Positions 44,681 to 55,347 of a stretch of DNA of 64,000 bases are shown one piece after another; position 1 is the stretch's first letter; every line of letters begins with the position of its first letter. The notes under the pieces were generated by a model. It was not told where the DNA came from and did no database searches. It saw only the letters and a list, made by a program, of their open reading frames with translations. This DNA is from Dimorphilus gyrociliatus. Taxonomy: Eukaryota; Annelida; Polychaeta; Dinophilidae. The stretch is from positions 1 to 64,000 of the forward strand of contig CAJFCJ010000013.1 in the NCBI GenBank assembly GCA_904063045.1. Reading direction: 5' to 3'. The translations under genes and the position numbers were made by a program.

Positions 44681-46358
44681 AAAGTAGACGACTAAGCTAA
44701 TTGAAAATAGTTACTAATTTGTAGCCTTGGCAACAAGCCTCTGCTTTGTGTTAGAAGCAAAGATTTCATATATTATATAGTGTTAAATTTAGTTTAGTGC
44801 TCTTTCTAGTGTAGTTTTTCTGAGAATCATAATGTAAATATTGCCAAAAAGAGCATACACGATAGTTTGGTCAAAGCTTAAAATGGAAAGTCTCAAACAG
44901 AACAGGTGTCGATTATTGCTTGGACGTTAATAGGATTAACTGGTACAACTAATCGATCATTTTATCTTCAATATGTTCACATTAGAAGAATACTTCTGGC
45001 AGATATTGCAGAATAGCTTTCCCATATTTTTTTGACTTTGGGTAGTACTGTCATTTAAAGAAAAAAACAATAGAAACGTAAATGGTTGGGACCATCTAAA
45101 ATAAGAAAGTAAAAAAAAAAATATCTAATATAAAGTATATCTAACATTTTTAATTCTATATAAACAATTATTTTATAATGAAATAAAATCACGTTGGGAG
45201 ATAACTCAATTTCTATGTACAGTTGATATGTTTTAGTTAAAAGAAACACTTAAAAAATTTTAATTTAAATATACAGAGTAATGTTTAGTCTGTTCGGCAA
45301 TAGTAGTTAATGTATATTTATTGCTTAAGATATTTGATGCTACTCAACGAATTAAGTATATGTTATGAATAAAGATCAAATTGTTTTCAATATTATAGTT
45401 GTTCTATGAATAAAGAAATAAATTCATAATAAAATTAACATGCTGTATAAATTATATAGTATATTGAATGTACGAATTCACTATATAAAGCTACATAGCC
45501 TTTAAACCTAACTGAATATTTTATCTATGATGGCGTTCGGATTCTATTCGTAGACAGAAATTCTTGCTTTGATTCTAAAATTCCCCTGTGGGAGTGACTT
45601 TCCACCTCTTTAGCCTTTTCATAACAATCAAAAAAAGTTAAAAAGTTGTGGTGAAAATAAACAAAATTTTACGCCTGAGTATCTGGATATAGAAGTATCG
45701 AAATCTTTCTCCTTGAAGTTACCTTTATAACCTACTCCTTCTTTTAAGATTTTAAACGTTTATTTATTATTTTTAAAAATTAAAATAAAAACAATAAGCA
45801 AGATAGAAATAAAAATTAATTTTAAAAAAAATTTTTAAATAATGGACGTTATATTTTTTTGTTGTCCCACACTTTTGCTTAAACTTTTCTTATTATCCTA
45901 TTTTGTGTTGTTTTAGATGTTCTAAAGATACTTGGAATGTATTATATTGTGTATAAAGTATATGCCATTTATTACCTGCATCATAAAAGAATCTACTAAA
46001 TAAAAATATATTTACCTACTCTACAAAATCTAGAGATATCCAAAACCTAAATGAGCATTGATAGTCGTAGAATCAAAGCCAACTAATACGAAATACAAGA
46101 TCTTTTTTAATAGCAAAAGAGTTTATTTAGAATAATAAGAAAAGTATCACAGGAAATAATTATCAAAGCATTGTTTAAATGAGAAATATTTAATTAAATA
46201 ATTGAAAGATTTATGCCAACCCCATTCTGAAATTAAGTAATTAATATGTTCATTAAACGCAAAACATTTGAAGAAAAACGGTTATAGCCTGTTAGATTGT
46301 AATTTTCAATTCAATTCCACCATTAAGTTCCACGAGAAAATCCAAAGTTGAGAATTTC
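44681..46358. other. Intergenic region
   Basis: AT-rich with no exon recognised. It includes the 3' sequence of the polyglutamine KH-like gene, which lies on the minus strand. Confidence 0.55.
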
Positions 46359-47632
46359 CTACTTGCGATGTTGATATTGACGTTGAACACGCTGTTGTTG
46401 TTTTATTTGTGGTTGCTGTTTTTGCTGTTGTTGTATTTGCGGTTGCTGTTGCTGTTGTTGAAGGTGCAATTGCGATTGCGGATGAGCTATACAAAATTGT
46501 TGCTGATGCAAAAATTGATGATGCTGATGCCATTGGACTTGTTGAATTTGCATCGCCTGAAGTTGTTGCGGTTGTAGCTGAATTTGTGGATATTGCTGTG
46601 GTTGTAGCTGACCTTGTTGAATTTGTTGCATTTGCTGTTGTTGCATTTGCTGTTGCTGCATTTGCTGTTGTTGCATTTGCTGTTGTTGCATTTGCTGTTG
46701 CTGCATTTGCTGTTGTTGAATTTGCTGTTGTTGCAATTTCTGCTGTTGCAGTTGAATGTGTTGCTGTTTTATTTGTTCACGCTGTTGCTGCTGATGCTGT
46801 AACTGCTGACGATATTGCTGTTGTTGTTGCAGCAGCTGACGTAACAATTGCTGTTGCTCTTGCAGTTGCAAGCGTTGCTTCTCTTGTTGATCCTGTTCAG
46901 ATTGTTGTGGCTGTTGCTGTTGCTGATTTCCCTGTTGGTTTTGCTTTAATTGTTGTAAACGCTGTTCATATTGTTGTTGTTGCTGCAATTGGCGTATTTC
47001 AAGCTTATTTTGATATAGATATTGGTGCTGGTTTGCATAGCTAAATCTGATCTTGTTGTTCTTTTTCCTCAGAAGTTCGCAAATGATTCCTTCAATATGA
47101 GAGATTGCTTTTTTAATGTTGTGTTTGTGTCCAAATAGAATTACTCGATTAGAATTTAGCATATGAGCCAATCTTATCGATACATGAAACTTATAGTTTA
47201 TATAAGTGACGTCTGACATAACAGCATCTAGCGTACCCATTGGCAGATAATAAGTTGTTTCGATTCTCTCGTCGGCAAAACATAGAACCAAATGTTGTAT
47301 GTACTGTTCAAATTCAGGTATCAAAAATCTTGGACAGTAGCCACCAATCCAAACCAGTCCATGAGCTTGGTAAGTAGATATTTTCATACTTCGTAAAGCT
47401 TCTAGAACTTCGAATGGTAAATCTTCGGCTGAAATTCATTAAATAGTACTACGAAGAATAAAATATTTAGTTACGTTTACTTACGATAACTTGTATAAGG
47501 AACAGACCATGCGAAGTGACAATAATCGGCATAGTCTAGAGTAGGAACGGGAACACGATGAAATCTGAACCAATCATTTCGCTTAAGTTTAGTAATACTT
47601 CCATCGGGTTCTATGTACCAAAAATATTCCAT
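46359..47632 (-). CDS. Paired KH-like protein with long polyglutamine tail, copy 9
   Basis: Exon 1 is 47485-47632 and exon 2 is 46359-47428; 405 aa. Exon 1 (MEYFWYIEPDGSITKLKR...) ends V-P-V-P-T-L-D-Y-A-D-Y-C-H-F-A-W... and uses the family's phase-1 junction (C|CC, Pro). Exon 2 completes module one and gives module two: Y-Y-L-P-M-G-T-L-D-A-V-M, F-H-V-S-I-R-L, R-V-I-L-F-G-H-K-H-N-I-K-K-A-I-S-H-I-E-G-I-I, closest to copy 8. From about residue 185 to the end it is a Gln-rich tail of over 200 residues coded by mixed CAA and CAG, with M-Q-Q-Q repeats. Such tails occur in RNA-granule and transcription proteins. The minus-strand CAG/CAA run creates long meaningless open frames on the plus strand. 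Confidence 0.85.
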
Positions 47633-50006
47633 TTTAAGTAGTTCAAGTAGATTAATGTAGATAAATCAGCGAAAGTCGATAATTTGTCTTTTTGAGCAGA
47701 GCTCCTTTCCTCCAAGACCAAGTTTAATTTCTGACAAGAAACGCCCAGTTTAAATACTTTTCCGAAGTAAAAAAATATACTCAAAGTAGGCTGATTGGCA
47801 TTAATGAGAAATCTTTCAAAAAGATATTGAACTTAGGATAATAACGATAAAAATTATGTCAGAAGAACCGCTTTTTCTCAACTAAGACATGGGGGGTTTT
47901 CTTGTTCTTCTAAAACTATTAAATTATGAAATATTTCATATTTTTAAATTATATATACTACTCATTCAAGCCTATGGAAACTCTCATTAACTTAAAAACA
48001 ACCAATTAAACATTCTCAAAAGTTGTTTTTATGTAATTTTATTAGTGAGAGTTTTATTAATAATCTTACGTGTTCGCTTAAGTTTAACTGAAAATCTCAG
48101 GCCTATAGTTGAGATGATCTGATTTTATGAGATAGGGCAGCGAATGGGAAATAGATAAATGATAAATGATTTATAATTTAAAATTTCTTAAGTAGTGTTA
48201 TTTTGAAAAAAGAAATTAGAAAACTTTTAAATTAAAGATATTCATTGAGTAGTTTTATGATTATTTTTATATATTGTAAAATATATTTTTATTAATAAAG
48301 ATTCTATTTTCTTATAAATGTCAGACATAGAGATGATAATATCTTTTTCCCCATAATGAATTAGTCATTATAAAGAAGATTAGATAGTAATTTATCAATT
48401 AGATATGTGAATAATGGGTAAAATATCATTCTCGAATTTCCTTTTCATTAACGGATAAAGTAGATTTAGTTTAGAGAAACCCCTAAGTCTAATTGATGGT
48501 CAATAATTCTTATAATGCAGCTTTGCTGATAATAATTTTTTATTTAAAAGTGGACCTATATTTCTTCAGCTGATTCTTTTTTTTTTATTACTATACATAA
48601 TACTTTATAATTATTATTATTAATTGCTGAGTTACTTTCGTACATATATCAAATAATTTATTACTTATTTATTCACCAAATTAAATAGTTTTCCGTTAAG
48701 TTTGTACTGCTTATTTACTCAATCATGAGTTTTTCTTATACTGTTTACGTTCTTATTTAATCAAAAAATATGACAAACTAACTAAATTTTCTACTTAAAA
48801 TGCTTATGAATGCGAGATGATTTTTCCTATTTTCTATTAAACAATCTCTCTCTCTTCTGTCTTTTTTTAGTTATTTTAATAGATGTATATAATGAACATA
48901 AAAAAGCAGCCATCTTGCTCGCCGTTTTTAAAAACTACTCGACTTTCAAGCAACGACTCAATTCAATTAATGAAAAACAAAAAGATGTAATAAAAAAACG
49001 GTTTGTATTCTTTTCCTATAAAGGTGTTAATAAATATAAAATAATCTATAGATTATATATTTAATCAAGCGATATTGAAAACATGTCTATAAGCTACTGC
49101 CATCTATCGGTTCTGATCGTTTGATGAAAAAAAAACCATTTTCATTGATGTCCAATATAAGATAAAGAAACTTAATATTTCGACGATAATATCATATTAG
49201 CATATTATTAATTTATTATTCCATTATATACATATATATATATATATATATAAGATTAAGGAAGAGGATAAAAACAGATCTTGAAAATTCGAAAGGATGT
49301 AAAGTGTTTCTCCCTTTTTTTTCTTTCTTTTTTTTTTACATAATTCCACCAATTCATTATTAAATAAAATTTCTAATATCCAACTATTCGATTAATCTAA
49401 ATAATGAATTTTATAAGTAATTTCCTGTCCTGTTTCATTGACATCAAATTTCTCACAACGCCTAGATATAAATTATCCTATTGTATTTTTTTTGTGATTT
49501 TACTAAGATTGGCTTTATCAAAGTTTCCCGTTAATCGACTTTCCCTTTTCTTAGAATTGAGGGTATCCTAGAATAATATAGCTGAATAAGTTGATTTTTT
49601 TTTCGTAAGACTCTTTTCAACGTGTTTTGAATTGTTTATTTTCGGAGTGAGACTGAAGGTCGATGTATCAATACTTTTAGACATCTTTTTTATTAAATAT
49701 ATACAGTATAAATATATATATTATATGATAAATGCGGTACAGTATTATATATATGAGATATTTTATATCGTTCTGCTTAAACAAAACCAATTCATTTTCT
49801 AACTTATTTATGCAGAAGTATAAAAAGGCACCAGTTTGTTTTTTTAAGAAAATAAGGGACTTCCTCCCTAAAAATAAGACAACAACCTAGAGCAAAATAA
49901 TAATAAAAAAAACAGATATGATATCAAGTGCTTTTCCAATAAAAAGCCATGTTTTAACTTTTTAACCCAATCCTGTCAAAAAAAAATGCTGTATAGAGTA
50001 GTTTTC
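47633..50006. other. Intergenic region
   Basis: No supported gene. AT-rich with poly-T runs, a CTCF-like CTGCCATCTA at 49097-49106 and a (TA)n tract near 49231-49252. A plus-strand frame at 48810-49064 (84 codons) has no homology or splice evidence. Confidence 0.55.
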
Positions 50007-51152
50007 TTATTGAGTCTTCTTATCGAATTTTTCAGTTTCTTTCAAGCTCTGTTCGATAACAATTTCTGCTTGGGAATCAATGACGCTTAAAGCTATACCC
50101 AACTGGGCTATGTAATAGGTTGCCATTATTAATTGATGGGCGTAGGGAACTGGAATTCGGAATTTATCGATACACAATATATAATCAGATATGACAAAAA
50201 AGATAGCGCCACCACAGCTGCATAATTTGGTCCAAGTCCAGAGGTCGTTGAAGAGTTGAACTCTAGCTATTGCCCGCCAGAGCATACAACCGATTAAGAT
50301 ACAGTAAACTATTCCTATAGGTAGCATTGTACCCTGGAGAAAAAAGATCAATATTATATATAGTAGAAGAGATAAGTTTGCCAAAGTATCTTACATTTAA
50401 GCCTGGCAAAAGGAAAAGAAACATAATTGAGAAGAGGACGGTACAAAAAATTCCATGCTTAATTTTTAGATCGTAGAAGCCGAATGCAGTGGCATATAGG
50501 AATTGAGCCAAGGCAAACATAACCACTCCGTGAATAAAATAACTGCTCTTCCAAACCAAGAGAGCGTCACCAAGAGCTGAGAAGATTAATCCAATCAGAA
50601 TTCTCCTTGAATAAACATAAGCTTCCGAAAAGTTCATTCCATGAAGTAGGACAAAAATCATTAAAGAGATTATTGGTAGAATTTTGACAATACAATAGAA
50701 AACCGAATCCAAGTGAGGTTCATTTCCATAAAGTACAAAAAATATTGTAACCGTTTTAAAGAAGGGTACTAATTTAGGTCCAACGCTCTTTAGCTGTAAA
50801 GTAGAAAAGAAAAATAACAATAACATTAATTAATACGCTTTAGAAAAAGAATAAAAAACGGTGGTTAATCTTTAAATTGGGAAGAAAAATATGAACATAA
50901 CCCTGTTTATCTTTTGCATTTTAATATAACAATAATTTTTAACAGTTTCAGCTCTCTGAATTCTTTTCAAAAGAAAAAAAACCACATATGCGCCGGTAGA
51001 ATTTATACATGTGTTCACTATTCAAATTTCGATTAATGCTTTAAATTCACTCCAATAAAATTGGGTTAATCACGATAACAAAATTTTATTTCCTGTTTTA
51101 TACTTACTACAGCTGAAGGTTTCAAAGGTGGTAAAGGCTTTGTAGTCGCCAT
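50007..51152 (-). CDS. TMEM86-like lysoplasmalogenase, copy C
   Basis: Exons 51108-51152, 50395-50793 and 50007-50333, all phase 0; 256 aa. Exon 1 encodes MATTKPLPPLKPSAV, nearly the same as copy A, and the body is strongly similar throughout. It keeps F-S-A-L-G-D-A, V-I-S-D-Y and Y-Y-I-A-Q-L-G with S-V-I-D, so it is expected to be an active ER-membrane hydrolase of lysoplasmalogen. The C-terminal tail is shorter than in copy A. Copies A and C lie 45 kb apart, inverted relative to each other, and share promoter elements. This points to a fairly recent segmental duplication that included the promoter. Confidence 0.92.
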
Positions 51153-51221
51153 GAATTGTTTTTTTTTAAATTTTGGATACTGATCGTAGTTTTTTTGTAT
51201 TTTATGAGTTTTGAATTGTTA

Positions 51222-51273
51222 TGACGTCAACAGCGTGTGTTGTAGTATAAAGTAAAGTGTATGAGGTGATTGG
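51222..51273 (-). promoter_or_regulatory. CRE and CCAAT box upstream of TMEM86 copy C
   Basis: TGACGTCA at 51222-51229 is 70 bases before the start codon. ATTGG at 51269-51273 is CCAAT on the coding strand, within GAGCCAATCAC. Copy A has the same arrangement. Confidence 0.6.
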
Positions 51274-53962
51274 CTCTTCGATTTGGCCTCAATGCTGACC
51301 TTGCGGAATCGAATTTTTGTCAGGAAGAATATAAAAATGGCAGTTAGTTTTAGGAATTTAATGGGAGCCATTTTGAAAAGGGAGCAAAGACACAGAGTCT
51401 TAACTGTTTTTTTGCACTATACAAATAACAAATATCCCTGGTGGCTTTTAATCATAGGTCTTTGTTCAGAGGACGGGGATTAATCGTTAAAATCAATCAA
51501 TACTTGTCAAAGAAAATTCCCAAAAAAAATTTTTTCTTGTCTCAGCTAACAAATATGGTAAAAAATTCATTCTGACTTTGGTTAATCAGCAATCCCAAAA
51601 GTCTAACAACCCCTATCATCATATGTAACTTTGTTTAAAGAAAATTATAGTGGATAATCTGCTATAATAAATAATAATAACAATAATAATAGTAAAAAAT
51701 CAATATATAAATAATCCTTGGAATCATTCTCTATAGAAAATAAGAACGAAAACTGAAAATAAAAAAAGAACGAAAGAATGAAAGAATAGGAAACAACGTT
51801 CGAGAGAAAAACGGCAGAAACAATAGAATATTAATTACTTTCTGTTATAGTATTCAGAACATATAAATGATCTATTGAAAAGGATAATGAACAACAAAAA
51901 CCGGCTAATTGTGCACAAATTATTGTAACATTTCCAGCCTTTGCAAATTGCATCTGTGTCATTCCGATTGTTACGACTGCTGCATATAGATTTAATTATA
52001 TAGATGAAGGCTGAATAACTTATGTAAGAGATTCTATATTTTCACATAGCATGCATACATGAGTATACTTAGAGGCTGACAAACATGCCTAAAATCTCTT
52101 TGATAAACGATATTGTTGTAATCTTGGAGATGAAAGGAGTTATTTTCTATTTTTTTCTTCCTTTACGACTCTTCTCTGTCTTTGTTCAATTATTCGAAAC
52201 TATTTAATAATCAGAGCGGAAGGGTTTTGAAAGCCGTTTTAAAATGTGACAGACTTTTTTTAGAATTGTAACAGTTTTGATGTATTTATATATGTATATA
52301 TTTAATGCAAGTAGAATAACTATATAAGAACCCGACAAAGTATAAATTGAAAACGAAAACTGGGTATCCAATATTTTATCACATTTCATTGGGAAATCCA
52401 ATTTTTTCGTCATTTCCAATGATTTTATTTTTATTAAATACTAATAAAATCCATTGATTGGAAAAAATAGGATATCCAATATCAATAAAAAGAGAAATAA
52501 ATTGTATTGAATGTGGTTCCATCTATCGGAATAATTGACAACTAATTCGAAGCATATACTCAGCTTGCATATATTTTTAATATACTGTACATACAGTATA
52601 AATATACGTCGTAAGTAAAATAATATAAATTCTGCTAATGTTAAAGTATCTTCATCGAGAGAATAAAAGTAATAGAAGGTGGATATCTTTCCAAACTGTA
52701 ATAACAATTAAACGAGGATGGATGTTAATAAAAATTAATGATCTATTGCATTTTTCCCCCCTCCTTCAGCTTGATATATATTTCAGTATTAATTTTAGGG
52801 TTATTAATAGAGAATTGAAGTGGAAAATAATAAATAAAATATTTAACCCTTTATTAGAGATCTGAATTTTTTTCTCTTTTTGCTATTTTGGGGCCATTTA
52901 ATTTCTCTCTAATCATATTTTCTCTATATTTATAATAATAATAATAATAATAATAATAATCGTATATGATCAATCTTTTACGAAATTAACTCAAGCTTGT
53001 TGACGCCTAATTCAGAATCATTTGATTATTGAAGCTTTTTCCTCAGAATTCTCATCTTTCTTGTCATTTTTTTTTCATGTTCATTTCGAATTTTTGACTT
53101 ATCTGATTCGTCGATGGAATTCCTTAAAGGATTTATCTTGATATTTTTTTCAGAATTCGTATAAGAAATTTATCTAACTGCAAGGAAATCTTATGAGAGA
53201 GAATAGTGATGACGATATATAAAAAAGGAATAGCATCGAAAATATTTACTATGTAAATGTTACAATAAAAAGAAAGGAAGAGGGAGAGATAGAGAATGTG
53301 TGGAGAGGGGAAGGGGAGTAGAGAGTTAATTCTTTCATAAACTTATAATACACTCACTAGAATAACGGGGGTCTCATAATAACTAATCAAGGAAATGTGT
53401 CATTCTAATCAATTGAAAAAATATACAAATCAATACTAATTATACAACAATTTGAATAGGAGAGAGCTGACTTTTCAATTAAGATTTTCTTTACACTCAT
53501 TGTGAAATTGATGATTGATATTGAACCAAAATCGAAACTCGAACTTTTTAAGTAGTCTTTAACCACTTCCTTATTATTTTTTATTTAAAAAATATACCTT
53601 TCTAAGATAGATGGCGACAGTGTTAAATAACATATACAAGTCTGTTATACTTGAATAAATATTACATACTAAATATATATATATATATAAAATCTACAAA
53701 TAGAATGACAAGCTCGAATGGTTAAAATATCCGATATGCTACAAAAGTAGTGAGCTTTTTACAATCCTGCGTGTATAGAAGTTTATTCAATTCTATATTT
53801 TAGACCATATAAAGGACCCAATTACTTATTTATTTGTAAAAATGTGAAATTTTCTCCACAATCAAATAGGAATAGAAATACATTTAGCTTATTGGAATTA
53901 TATGCTCAATTCTCTTCTGCAATGAAGCTATAGATGATTCAGAAGGAGAGAGACAGAGACAA

Positions 53963-54028
<66 letters not shown>

Positions 54029-55347
54029 GCAGGAAAAAAAAAAGAATCTCTACAAGATAAAATCGACAAAGGTTACAATCCCTTCTTTTTATTTATTATA
54101 TCGCTAAATAGATAAGAAAGCACGTTCTGTTATCGTTTTTTTAAGGCGGGATTTTCTTCAAGTAGGGAAGAAATCAGTTTCTGATTAAATTGTACAACAT
54201 ATTTATATAGCATAAATTAAAATAAAACTATAATATTAATAAAGTTAATATTATAGAAAGTAAAACAAGTCAATGTTGGTAGATTTAAAGGAGACATGTA
54301 AAGAAAAAAAAAGTAATAAAATCAATATTAAATAAAAGGTAGAAAAGTTACTATTTTTAAAAGAGGAATTAATATAAACAATTAAAAACAAAAGGTTGAC
54401 TTAATAAATTATAAAACTTTTGTTACTTTTTGTTTTTTTTAAAAAAAAATTTCTTTCTTTTTTTTTTTTAAAGATTTTTGAAAGGAAATATCTAATAGTT
54501 AAAAATAGACTGTTTTCTATTTTCCCTTAATTGTTTGAATTTACTGCGAATAGTCTTATTAAAATAATCGAGTGTGCTCTAGTTATTGTACTGTACAACA
54601 GATATACAGTATATACAATATATAAAAGTTTTAAGCCTATTTTCGCGCCCACGTAACTATACAATGAAAATAAACTAATAACTACAAATTGTTTTTTGGA
54701 TTAATTACTTTCTCTCTCTTTTTTTTAGTTTTGTTTACTTTTGTACAATGACAGAGAGAGAGAGAGAGAGATAGATTGAGAGATATTATTAATACGAATA
54801 TACTGTATATACATTGTATGAAAATAAACTTGAATATTGTTTGTATATCTTGTATGTTCAGAATACTTTGGAATGAGTGAAGAATGTCTCAATAGTGATA
54901 GATGATGAGAAAAGGCACATATTTCTATTGTAGTCACGTTTGAAGATAGATGAATAGTAAAATTACCATGCCTACGGTATTCTTGCATGTTATCTTATCG
55001 ATGTAATAGACCTACTGAAGTTTCTGGAATTTTAATAACAATACTTGAATTTGAAGCGGCAAATAAACACGTGGTTCTAATGATAGATATAGCAAATACG
55101 TGAACTAATTTATAACTTTTCAAAATGTCGAATAATAAGAATATAATATTCTCCATTTTGTTATTACAATTGAGTACAGTTCTAACTGACAACTCAAATA
55201 CGACCAATGGAAGAGAGACTGACAGGTTGAATCTCAACCAATCAGCTTGCCGCTTATAAATTGAGTATTGAACGAACTCGGTTGCACTTGAGAAAGGTGT
55301 ATTATCGGCAACTTTTTGATCTGTGAAACAGAATTTTGTGTCGAAGA
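51274..55347. other. Intergenic region upstream of plastin
   Basis: No gene is supported over 4 kb. It contains (AAT)n near 52931-52960, a composite CA/TA/GA/CAGA microsatellite at 53963-54028, a (GA)n tract near 54753-54769 and a CTCF-like TAGATGGCGAC at 53608-53618. An ATG-initiated frame at 51292-51483 (63 codons) lies divergent to TMEM86 copy C with no recognisable motif. CCAATCAG near 55240 may belong to the plastin promoter. Confidence 0.55.
53963..54028. repeat. Composite microsatellite
   Basis: (CA)n, (TA)n, (GA)n and (CAGA)n tracts follow one another without gaps. Confidence 0.9.

Noticed and set aside
46409-47044. 211-codon plus-strand open frame rich in Val and Ala
   Set aside because: It is the complement of the polyglutamine-coding exon of the minus-strand KH-like gene; CAG/CAA read backwards gives such frames.
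48810-49064. Plus-strand 84-codon open frame with a possible acceptor inside
   Set aside because: Short, Lys/Ile/Asn-rich, no partner exon and no homology pattern seen.
51292-51483. 63-codon open frame divergent to TMEM86 copy C
   Set aside because: No motif recognised; it may be chance or a 5' leader, with nothing to support a protein.
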